A stretch of DNA of 64,000 bases. Source: a bacterium YEK0313. GTDB taxonomy: Bacteria > Pseudomonadota > Alphaproteobacteria > Rhizobiales > Phreatobacteraceae. Positions 7,737-15,359 of the stretch are shown here, in pieces. The notes below the pieces were generated by a model. The model saw only the letters and a program-made list of their open reading frames with translations, had not been told where the DNA came from and ran no database searches. The DNA lies in assembly GCA_000751295.2 (NCBI GenBank), contig CCMO02000002.1, positions 394,501 to 458,500 of the forward strand, in the 5' to 3' direction. Every line of letters starts with the position of its first letter. Position 1 is the first letter of the stretch. The position numbers and the translations under genes were made by a program.

Positions 7737-10700
7737 CCTCGCCCATGACCTCGCCCACGACCATGCGCTGGCGCATCGGCTTCGACATCGGCGGAACCTT
7801 CACCGATTTCATCCTCTACGACGGCACCGGCAAGACGGTGCGCCTGCACAAGCGCCTGACGACGCCGCACGACCCCTCCGAAGCGGCCCTGATCGGCCTC
7901 GAAGAGCTGACCGCCATGGCGGGCATCTCGCTCGCCGATGTCGGCGAAATCGTCCACGGCACCACGCTCGTGACCAATGCCGTGATCGAGCGCAAGGGCG
8001 CCAAGCTCGGCCTCATCACCACCCGCGGCTTCCGCGACATCCTCGAGATGGGCACCGAGCAGCGCTACGACATCTACGACCTGTTCCTGGGCTTTCCCCA
8101 ACCCTTCGTGCCGCGCGACCTGCGGCTGGAGGTCGACGAGCGCATGGACCGCGACGGCCAGGTGGTCACGGCGCTGGACGAGGCCGCGGTGCGCCGCCAG
8201 GCCGAGCGCCTCGCCAGCGCCGGCTGCGAGGCGATCGCCATCTGCTTCCTCAACAGCTACCGCAATCCCGCCCATGAGCAGGCGGCGGGCCGGATCGTAC
8301 GCGCGGCGCTGCCCGGGCTCACGGTTTCGCTGTCGAGCGAAGTGGTGGCCGAGATCTGGGAATATCAGCGGTTCGTCACGACCGCGGCCAATGCCTATGT
8401 GCAGCCGCTGATGGACCGCTACCTGAAGCGGCTCGAGCGCGAACTGGCCGCGCGCGGCTTCCACGGCGCGCTGCGCCTGATGCACTCGGCCGGCGGCCTC
8501 GTCTCGCCCGACACGGCGCGGGCCTTCCCGATCCGCCTCCTGGAGAGCGGACCGGCCGGCGGCGGCCTCGCCACGGCGTTGTTCGGCACGCTGGCCGGCC
8601 ACAAGGACGTCATTTCCTTCGACATGGGCGGCACCACCGCCAAGGCCTGCATGATCGAGGACGGCCGCGCCGAGGTGGCGCCGATGATCGAGGCCGGCCG
8701 CGTCCACCGTTTCTCCAAGGGTTCCGGCCTGCCGATCAAGGCTCCCGTCATCGACATGATCGAGATCGGCGCCGGCGGCGGCTCGATCGCCGCCATCGAC
8801 GAGGTCGGCCTGCTGAAGGTCGGGCCGCATTCGGCGGGCTCCGATCCGGGCCCGGCCTGCTACGGCATGGGCGGCACCAGGCCGACCGTGACCGATGCCA
8901 ATCTGGTGCTCGGCTACTACGACCCGGCCTTCTTCCTCGGCGGCCGCATGTCGCTCGACGCAAAGGCCGCGGCCACCGCGGTGGCCAGCGTCGCCGGGCC
9001 GCTCGGCCTGTCCGTCGAGGAGGCCGCCTGGGGCATCCACAAGGTGGTGGTGGAGAGCATGGCGGCCGCCGCCCGCGTGCATCTCGTCGAAAAGGGCAAG
9101 GATCCCAGGCGCTATGCCATGGTCGGCTTCGGCGGCGCGGGACCGGCCCATGCCGCCGATGTCGCGCGCGTCCTCGGCGTGCGCGAGGTGATCATCCCGC
9201 CGGCCTCGGGCGCGGCCTCCGCGCTCGGCTTCCTGGCGGCGCCGCTCTCCTTCGATCTCGTCCGCTCGCTGCCGGTGGAATTTTCCGAGGGCTTCGACGC
9301 CGTTGCGCTCAACGCGCTGCTGGCCGAGCTCGAGGCGGAGGGCCGCAAGCACCTCACCGCGGCCGGCGTCGCGCCGGAGGCGATCACCGTCGAGCGCAGC
9401 GCCGACATGCGCCTCGTCGGCCAGATGCACGACATCGCCGTGCCGCTGCCGTCGGGCACGATCGGGCCCGACAGCCTCGATGCCATCCGCGCGGCCTTCG
9501 CCCGCGTCTATTCGGCCCGCTACACCTCGGTCTATGCGGGAGCGCGGCTCGAGGCGATCAATTTCCGGGTGCGCTGCGCCGGGCCCGCCGCCGAACTGTC
9601 GTTGTCGGGCGCGACCGGCGACGGCGATGCGAAGGCCAAGGTCAAGGGCACGCGGCGCGCCTGGTTCGAGGGCGGCTGGCGCGAGGCGACGGTCTATGAC
9701 CGCTATGCGCTGAGCCCCGGCGACCGGCTGGACGGCCCGGCCATCGTCGAGGAGCGGGAATCGACCACCATCGTCCCGCCGGGCGACAGCGTGACGGTCG
9801 ACGCGGTCGAGGACCTGATCATCCATATCGGCGCGGCCGCGGCCGTCGAGACCGTCATCACCGCCGACATGCCTGTGGCCGAAGCCGCGCGCCGGATCGA
9901 AGCCGATCCGATCGCGCTCGAGATCATGTGGAGCCGCCTCGTCAACGTCGTCGAGGAGATGTGGCTGACCGTCTGCCGCACCGCCTTCTCGCTGGTCATC
10001 TCCGAAGCGCAGGACTTCGCCTGCGAGCTGCTCGACCCCGAGGGCGAGACGCTCGCCCACAGCCCGCGGGCCATGCCGGTGTTCAACCTGACCCTGCCGC
10101 GCGCGGTGAAGGCGCTGCTCGCCCGCTATCCCGCCGAGACGCTGAAGCCCGGCGACGTCCTGATCACCAACGATCCATGGCTGTGCGCCGGCCATCTCTT
10201 CGACATCGCCGTGGTCACGCCGGTGTTCATGGGCGAGCGCGTCGTCGGCCTGATGGGCACGGTCGGCCATGTCTCCGACATCGGCGGCACCAAGGACAGC
10301 ATGCGCGCCCGGGAGATCTACGAGGAAGGTTTCCAGATCCCGCCGATGAAGCTCTACGAGGCGGGCAAGCCGAACGAGACGCTGCTGCGGCTGCTGGCCG
10401 AGAACGTGCGCAACAGCGAGCAGGTGCTGGGCGACCTCCATTCCTTCGTCGCCTCCAACGCCATCGGCGCCGAGCGGCTTTCCGCCTTCATGACCGACTA
10501 CGGCATGCAGGACCTCAGGGCGCTCGCCCAGGTCGTGCAGAACCGCTCGGAGCGGGCGATGCGCGAGGCGATCGCGGCGCTGCCCGACGGCACCTATCAC
10601 GGCACGGTCAGCAACAATCCGCTGGGCACGCCGATGACCTATCCGCTGGCGCTGACGGTCAGGGGCGACACCATCGCCCTCGATTTCGCCGGGGCGCCGA

Positions 10701-11572
10701 AGCAGCTGCCGCAGGGCGGGCTCAACTGCACGCTGAACTATACGACGGCGCATGCGACCTATCCGCTGAAATGCATGCTGACGCCGAATGTGCGGGGCAA
10801 TGCCGGCTGCTACCGCGCGTTCACGGTGACGGCGCCCGAAGGCTCGATCCTCAACTGCGACAAGCCGATGGCGGTGAACCTGCGCACCCGCACCGGCTGG
10901 TACATCGCGCCCAACATCTTCCGCGCCCTGTCGGAAGCCGCTCCCGCCCAGGTGCAGGCGTTCACCGGCCTGCCGGTGGCCGCCAACGTCTATGGCCGCG
11001 ACCGCGACGGCAACACCTATTCCGACATGCTGTTCATGGGCGGCGGCCAGGGCGGCTCGGCCCATGGCGACGGCAAGTCGGCCCTGCTCTACCCGACCTC
11101 CGCCGCCAATACCTCGATCGAGACCTTCGAGGCGCGCGTGCCGGTGCTGGTCACCGAAAAGACCTATGTCGCCGACAGCGGCGTGGCGCGCCGGCAGCGC
11201 GGCGGGCTCGGCCAGAAGGTCAGCCTGCGCAAGCTCGTCGACGACGGCCTGCCGACGCTCGTCTCGGTCTATCCCGAAGGCGTCGCCAATCCGATCCCGG
11301 GCCTGTTCGGCGGCAGGCCGGGCGGCGGCGCGAGCGGCCGCGTCGTCGCCGCCGACGGCCGGCTGATCAAGGATCTCGGCACCGGCGACCTCGTCGAGAT
11401 CGTCGAGCCCGACCAGCGGGTCGAAGTGGTGCTGGCCGGCGGCGCCGGCTTCGGGGAACAGGCCGAGCGCCCGCGCGCGGCGGTCGCGGCCGATGTCGCG
11501 CTCGGCCTGGTGACGCCGGAAGCGGCGGCCCGCGACTACGCCGCGCCGGAGCCTGCGGCGGCCGCCGGCTGA
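7733..11572 (+). CDS. Fused hydantoinase/oxoprolinase (HyuA-HyuB)
   Basis: This 1279-residue protein holds both halves of an ATP-dependent hydantoinase/5-oxoprolinase. The HyuA half (about residues 11-700) contains the ATPase motif IGFDIGGTFTDFILYD, the Hydant_A core VISFDMGGTTAKACMIEDG and the GPHSAGSDPGPACYG loop. The HyuB half (about 725-1250) contains EEMWLTVCRTAFSLVISEAQDF, DVLITNDPWLCAGHLFD and GGGQGGSAHGDG. The family opens cyclic imides or lactams (5-oxoproline, N-methylhydantoin, hydantoins) with ATP hydrolysis, or carboxylates ketones in the acetone carboxylase branch. Bacterial HyuA and HyuB are mostly separate, while the fused layout resembles eukaryotic 5-oxoprolinase. Other possible starts are Met5 and Met11. 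Confidence 0.88.
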   Translation: MTSPMTSPTTMRWRIGFDIGGTFTDFILYDGTGKTVRLHKRLTTPHDPSEAALIGLEELTAMAGISLADVGEIVHGTTLVTNAVIERKGAKLGLITTRGFRDILEMGTEQRYDIYDLFLGFPQPFVPRDLRLEVDERMDRDGQVVTALDEAAVRRQAERLASAGCEAIAICFLNSYRNPAHEQAAGRIVRAALPGLTVSLSSEVVAEIWEYQRFVTTAANAYVQPLMDRYLKRLERELAARGFHGALRLMHSAGGLVSPDTARAFPIRLLESGPAGGGLATALFGTLAGHKDVISFDMGGTTAKACMIEDGRAEVAPMIEAGRVHRFSKGSGLPIKAPVIDMIEIGAGGGSIAAIDEVGLLKVGPHSAGSDPGPACYGMGGTRPTVTDANLVLGYYDPAFFLGGRMSLDAKAAATAVASVAGPLGLSVEEAAWGIHKVVVESMAAAARVHLVEKGKDPRRYAMVGFGGAGPAHAADVARVLGVREVIIPPASGAASALGFLAAPLSFDLVRSLPVEFSEGFDAVALNALLAELEAEGRKHLTAAGVAPEAITVERSADMRLVGQMHDIAVPLPSGTIGPDSLDAIRAAFARVYSARYTSVYAGARLEAINFRVRCAGPAAELSLSGATGDGDAKAKVKGTRRAWFEGGWREATVYDRYALSPGDRLDGPAIVEERESTTIVPPGDSVTVDAVEDLIIHIGAAAAVETVITADMPVAEAARRIEADPIALEIMWSRLVNVVEEMWLTVCRTAFSLVISEAQDFACELLDPEGETLAHSPRAMPVFNLTLPRAVKALLARYPAETLKPGDVLITNDPWLCAGHLFDIAVVTPVFMGERVVGLMGTVGHVSDIGGTKDSMRAREIYEEGFQIPPMKLYEAGKPNETLLRLLAENVRNSEQVLGDLHSFVASNAIGAERLSAFMTDYGMQDLRALAQVVQNRSERAMREAIAALPDGTYHGTVSNNPLGTPMTYPLALTVRGDTIALDFAGAPKQLPQGGLNCTLNYTTAHATYPLKCMLTPNVRGNAGCYRAFTVTAPEGSILNCDKPMAVNLRTRTGWYIAPNIFRALSEAAPAQVQAFTGLPVAANVYGRDRDGNTYSDMLFMGGGQGGSAHGDGKSALLYPTSAANTSIETFEARVPVLVTEKTYVADSGVARRQRGGLGQKVSLRKLVDDGLPTLVSVYPEGVANPIPGLFGGRPGGGASGRVVAADGRLIKDLGTGDLVEIVEPDQRVEVVLAGGAGFGEQAERPRAAVAADVALGLVTPEAAARDYAAPEPAAAAG

Positions 11573-11656
11573 GCCGCAAACTGCATGCCGGCCGGCAGCC
11601 GCGTCGCCCGACGCGCCGGCCGGCGTGACCAAGACAAGACGAGGGGGACCTTCGAC

Positions 11657-13285
11657 ATGAACGACATGACCCGGCCGGACGAGGCCCCAGTGCATCAGCA
11701 GCGCCATCCGAGCCTGTTCGAGCCGGCGACCTTCGTGCTCATCGCGATCCTCTCGATCTTCGGCGCGATCATCGGCATGCAGCTCCTGGTGTCGCTCGGC
11801 GTCACCGCCAACACCTCGCTGATCGGCGCCATGGCCGCCATGGCGCTCGCCCGCGTGCCGCTCGGCCTGTTCCTGCGCTACCGGTCGATCCACGTGCAGA
11901 ACCTCGCGCAGAGCGCTATCTCGTCGGCCACCTTCGGCGCGGCCAACAGCCTGCTCCTGCCGATCGGCGTGCCCTTCCTGCTCGGCCGGCCCGACCTCAT
12001 CATGCCGATGTTCGCGGGCGTCTTCCTCGCCATGCTGCTCGACGGCTACCTGCTCTACCGCATGTTCGACTCGCGCGTGTTCCCGGCGACCGGCGCCTGG
12101 CCGCCCGGCGTCGCCGCGGCCGAGGCGATCAAGGCCGGCGACCAGGGCGGCCGCAAGGCCCTGCTGATGGGCATCGGCGTGCTGTTCGGCGTCGTCGGCG
12201 CCTTCTTCAAGGTGCCGATGTCCGCCTTCGGCGTCGCCTTCATCGGCAATGTCTGGGCGCTGACCATGTTCGGCATCGGCCTGCTGCTGCGCGGCTATTC
12301 GGACGCGCTGTTCAACACGCCGCTGTTCGCCACGCTGATTCCGCGCGGCGACCTGATGGCCGCCTATATTCCGCACGGCTTCATGATCGGCGCCGGCCTC
12401 GTCGCGCTCGTCCAGGTCGGCCAGATCCTTCTGAACCGCGACAATTCGACGGACGAGACCGCCGGCCGGCCGGATGCCGAGGTGCGCCGCGCGCTCGGCC
12501 TCGGCACCGCCGGCTACATCGCCATCGCCGTGTTCCTGGCGCTGGTCGGCGGCCTGATGAGCGACATGACGCTCGGCATGCTGGTCCTGTTCGTCGTCTA
12601 CGCCGCCTTCGCGGCCTATGTGCACGAGCTGATCGTCGGCCTTGCCGCCATGCATTCGGGCTGGTTCCCCGCCTTCGCGGTGGCGCTGATCACGCTGATC
12701 ATCGGCATGTTGATCGGCTTTCCCCTGCCGGCACTCGCGCTGCTCGTCGGCTTCTCGGCCGCCACGGGACCGGCCTTCGCCGATATGGGCTACGACCTGA
12801 AGGCGGGTTATCTCCTGCGTGGCAACGGCGCCGACCCCGCCTTCGAGCGCGACGGCCGCCGGCAGCAGCTGTTCGCGGCCATGCTCGCCTTCGTCGTCGC
12901 CGGCCTCGTCGTGTTCTTCAGCTACCAGGCCTATTTCGCCCAGAACCTGGTGCCGCCGGTCGACCGCGTCTATGCCGCCACCATCAAGGCGGGGGTTGCG
13001 CCCGGCGTCGCCTGGCAACTGTTCCTGTGGGCGATCCCCGGCGCGCTCCTGCAGTTCATCGGCGGGCCGAAGCGCCAGATCGGCGTGCTGTTCGCCACCG
13101 GCCTCCTGATCAATTTCCCGGTCGCCGGCTGGGCCGTGCTGGTCGGCATCGCCGCGCGCCTGGTCTGGGAGCGCCTGAGCGGCGCCGACGGCGACGGCGA
13201 CATGGAGGTGTTTGCCGCCGGCGCCATTGCCGGCGACGCCCTGTTCAGCTTCTTCGATTCGGTTGTCAAAAACTTCCGGCGCTGA
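11657..13285 (+). CDS. OPT (oligopeptide transporter) family membrane protein
   Basis: This 542-residue polytopic protein has about 14 hydrophobic segments. The OPT/YSL family is recognised from NLAQSAISSATFGAANSLLL, FPATGAWPPGVAAAEAIKAGD and the C-terminal PALALLVGFSAATGPAFADMGYDLKAGY. OPT proteins import small peptides or peptide-like metal chelates by proton symport. In this operon it is the obvious uptake step for the substrate of the hydantoinase, DUF1177 and AroM proteins. The ATG at 11657 follows GAGGGGG at 11641, and the longer frame upstream reads into the intergenic spacer. Confidence 0.85.
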   Translation: MNDMTRPDEAPVHQQRHPSLFEPATFVLIAILSIFGAIIGMQLLVSLGVTANTSLIGAMAAMALARVPLGLFLRYRSIHVQNLAQSAISSATFGAANSLLLPIGVPFLLGRPDLIMPMFAGVFLAMLLDGYLLYRMFDSRVFPATGAWPPGVAAAEAIKAGDQGGRKALLMGIGVLFGVVGAFFKVPMSAFGVAFIGNVWALTMFGIGLLLRGYSDALFNTPLFATLIPRGDLMAAYIPHGFMIGAGLVALVQVGQILLNRDNSTDETAGRPDAEVRRALGLGTAGYIAIAVFLALVGGLMSDMTLGMLVLFVVYAAFAAYVHELIVGLAAMHSGWFPAFAVALITLIIGMLIGFPLPALALLVGFSAATGPAFADMGYDLKAGYLLRGNGADPAFERDGRRQQLFAAMLAFVVAGLVVFFSYQAYFAQNLVPPVDRVYAATIKAGVAPGVAWQLFLWAIPGALLQFIGGPKRQIGVLFATGLLINFPVAGWAVLVGIAARLVWERLSGADGDGDMEVFAAGAIAGDALFSFFDSVVKNFRR

Positions 13286-13307
13286 CGCGCCGCCCGAGGA
13301 TCGTCCC

Positions 13308-14234
13308 ATGAGCCTTTCGCAAACCCTCCAGGTCTTCGACGCGTTCGACAGCGCCCATGCCTCCGGCAAGACCGTCGTCGACCTCTTCGCCCGCTATCCC
13401 GAAGCCCGGGTCACCGTCCGCGAGATCGCCGGCCCCAAGGGCAAGACCGATTTCGTCAAGATCGTCCTGGCCGGCACCACCGGCAAAAGCTGGGGCGGCG
13501 AAGCGCCGACGCTCGGCATCGTCGGCCGGCTCGGCGGCATCGGCGCGCGGCCGAGCCGCATCGGCCTCGTCTCCGACGGCGACGGCGCCATCGCGGCGGT
13601 CGCGACCGCCCTCAAGCTCGCGGACATGCAGACGAAGGGCGATGCCCTGCCCGGCGACGTGATCGTCACCACCCATGTCTGTCCGGACGCGCCGACCCGG
13701 CCGCATCAGCCGGTCGACTTCATGGACTCGCCCGTCGAGACCGAGGACATGAACGCCGAGGAGGTGCTGCCCGACATGGAGGCGGTGCTGTCGATCGACA
13801 CCACCAAGGGCAACCGCATCCTCAACCACAAGGGCATCGCCATCTCGCCGACGGTCAAGCAGGGCTATATCCTGCGCGTCGCCGACGATCTCGTGCGGAT
13901 CATGGAGATGACCACCGGCCGGCCGGCGGTGACCTTTCCGATCACCACGCAGGACATCACGCCCTACGGCAACGGCGTCTACCACCTGAACAGCATCCTG
14001 CAGCCCTCGATCGCCACCGCGGCGCCGGTGGTCGGCGTCGCCATCGCCGCCGAAAGCGTCGTGCCCGGCTGCGGCACCGGCGCGAGCCACGAGGTCGACA
14101 TCGCGCTCGCCGTCAAATTCGCGGTGGAGGTGGCGAAGGAGTTCACCCGCGGCACCTGCCGGTTCCACGACGCCGCCGAATATGAGCGGCTGATCCAGCT
14201 CTACGGCTCGCTCGCCCACCTGCAGAAGCGCTGA
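13308..14234 (+). CDS. DUF1177 protein, possible divergent M42/M28-like metallohydrolase
   Basis: This 308-residue cytoplasmic protein belongs to the uncharacterised DUF1177 family. The arrangement resembles co-catalytic metallopeptidases. An acidic SDGDGAIAAVATALKLADM (about 89-107) occurs where M42/M28 enzymes have the first metal Asp. TTHVCPDAP (121-129) sits at the place of the general-base strand, SIDTTKGN (162-169) at the second Asp, and GASHEVDIALAVKFA (258-272) at the terminal His. These parallels are my inference from motif order, and the usual Glu-Glu pair is not present. It sits 22 bases after the OPT gene and 15 bases before the AroM gene. Function is not experimentally known to me. 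Confidence 0.75.
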   Translation: MSLSQTLQVFDAFDSAHASGKTVVDLFARYPEARVTVREIAGPKGKTDFVKIVLAGTTGKSWGGEAPTLGIVGRLGGIGARPSRIGLVSDGDGAIAAVATALKLADMQTKGDALPGDVIVTTHVCPDAPTRPHQPVDFMDSPVETEDMNAEEVLPDMEAVLSIDTTKGNRILNHKGIAISPTVKQGYILRVADDLVRIMEMTTGRPAVTFPITTQDITPYGNGVYHLNSILQPSIATAAPVVGVAIAAESVVPGCGTGASHEVDIALAVKFAVEVAKEFTRGTCRFHDAAEYERLIQLYGSLAHLQKR

Positions 14235-14249
14235 CGGCGGGAGGACACC

Positions 14250-14930
14250 ATGACGGCAAGGAAGCTTGGAACCCTCACCATCGGCCAGGCGCCGCGGGCC
14301 GACATCACGCCGGTTCTCGACGCCCATATCGACGCGGCGGTGCCGCGCCGCCATGCCGGCGTGCTCGACGGCCTCGACCGCCAGGCCATCCTCGCCGGTT
14401 TCGCGCCGCGCGCGAGCGGGCCCGTGCTGATCACCAAGCTGCTCGACGGCACGTCGGTGGTGATCGACCGCGAAGCGACCGAGATGGCCGCCCGCGCCAA
14501 GGTGGCCGCGCTCGAGGCGGAAGGCTGCACGACGGTGCTGATGCTCTGCACCGGCACCTTCGCAACCCTTCGCTGCGAGCGCGCCCGGCTGATCGAGCCC
14601 GACCACATCCTGCCACCGGCGGTCGCCGCCCTCGCCGGCGACAGCCAGGTCGGCATCATCGTGCCGCTCGCCGAGCAGATCGACAGCGAGGCCGGCAAGT
14701 GGGCGGCGCTGGCCCGCGCCCCGCTCTATGCCGCAGCCTCGCCCTATGCCGGCGACGAGACGGCGCTGCGGGCGGCCGTACAGGACCTGCGGCAGCGCGG
14801 CGCCGAGCTCCTCCTGATGGACTGCATGGGCTTCGGCGAGCGCCATCGCACGGTCGCCGCGGCAGCATCCGGCCTGCCGGTCATCCTGTCGAACGCGCTG
14901 ATCGCCAAGCTCGTCTCCGAGGTCGTCTGA
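14250..14930 (+). CDS. AroM-family protein, racemase-like
   Basis: This 226-residue protein starts with GTLTIGQAPRADITPVL, the AroM-family signature. Two cysteines stand in the positions expected for an Asp/Glu/hydantoin racemase fold: Cys100 in VLMLCTGTF and Cys192 in LLMDCMGFGERHR. The E. coli AroM protein has no firm function despite its name. As the last gene of an operon with a hydantoinase and a hydrolase, a racemase or epimerase role on the substrate is plausible, but this is inference. The ATG follows a GGAGG site and the gene ends before the RND operator region. Confidence 0.78.
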   Translation: MTARKLGTLTIGQAPRADITPVLDAHIDAAVPRRHAGVLDGLDRQAILAGFAPRASGPVLITKLLDGTSVVIDREATEMAARAKVAALEAEGCTTVLMLCTGTFATLRCERARLIEPDHILPPAVAALAGDSQVGIIVPLAEQIDSEAGKWAALARAPLYAAASPYAGDETALRAAVQDLRQRGAELLLMDCMGFGERHRTVAAAASGLPVILSNALIAKLVSEVV

Positions 14931-14984
14931 ACCGCCTCCCGCGTCCGATCGCCGCGCCGGCGCGACAGCCGGCGCGGAAGGCGC

Positions 14985-15024
14985 TTGACGCAATGCAGCA
15001 ATAAACATACATACGTGTTTGTAT
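14985..15024 (+). promoter_or_regulatory. Original promoter and TetR/AcrR-type operator of the RND operon
   Basis: TTGACG (14985-14990) and TACATA (15008-15013) form a -35/-10 pair with a 17-base gap. The imperfect palindrome ATACATACGTGTTTGTAT (15007-15024, 14 of 18 positions symmetric) covers the -10 box. It resembles the TACATACA...TGTATGTA operators of AcrR-type repressors. The RND genes it should control begin 1.38 kb downstream, beyond an inserted IS. A second copy of the operator lies at 15182-15199, inside the tandem duplication. Confidence 0.5.
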
Positions 15025-15184
15025 ATAGCAGCCTAGGTGTGAGTTCTGGTCAGGTTGTTCCGGCGAGAGCTTGAGCCGGTGATCGTCGTGCGAGGCTAGC
15101 ATGCGGCCGGTGCTGGTTGTACCAGGCCAGCCATCGCGTGAGATCTGCGGTCCGGCGGGCGGAAGAGGGGAACGGGATGGCATA
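15006..15184 (+). repeat. Tandem direct repeat, copy 1 (179 bp), with truncated IS end
   Basis: Bases 15006-15184 are repeated exactly at 15181-15359, an offset of 175 bases. The copies share the 4-base sequence CATA at their junction. Copy 1 contains the efflux operator half of the flank, the CCTAGG target site (15032-15037) and 143 bases of the IS481 end (15038-15180), including the last codons and stop of the transposase frame. The junction fits a tandem duplication at CATA microhomology after the IS had inserted. Confidence 0.9.
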
Positions 15185-15359
15185 CATACGTGTTTGTATA
15201 TAGCAGCCTAGGTGTGAGTTCTGGTCAGGTTGTTCCGGCGAGAGCTTGAGCCGGTGATCGTCGTGCGAGGCTAGCATGCGGCCGGTGCTGGTTGTACCAG
15301 GCCAGCCATCGCGTGAGATCTGCGGTCCGGCGGGCGGAAGAGGGGAACGGGATGGCATA
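15181..15359 (+). repeat. Tandem direct repeat, copy 2 (179 bp), attached to the intact IS
   Basis: This is identical to 15006-15184. Copy 2 carries the flank with the operator palindrome (15182-15199), the CCTAGG target duplicate (15207-15212) and the terminal part of the complete IS481 element, into which it continues without a break. Confidence 0.9.

Noticed and set aside
7595..13369. A 1924-codon open frame on the minus strand opposite the hydantoinase and OPT genes
   Set aside because: It is antisense to two clear family members. Its product is an Arg/Gly/Ala/His/Asp-rich string with no domain, as expected from the wobble-GC bias of the genes on the other strand.
15006..15359. Possible CRISPR or integron repeat
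   Set aside because: There are only two copies of a 179-bp unit, and most of each copy is IS481 terminal sequence. There are no spacers, cas genes or attC features.
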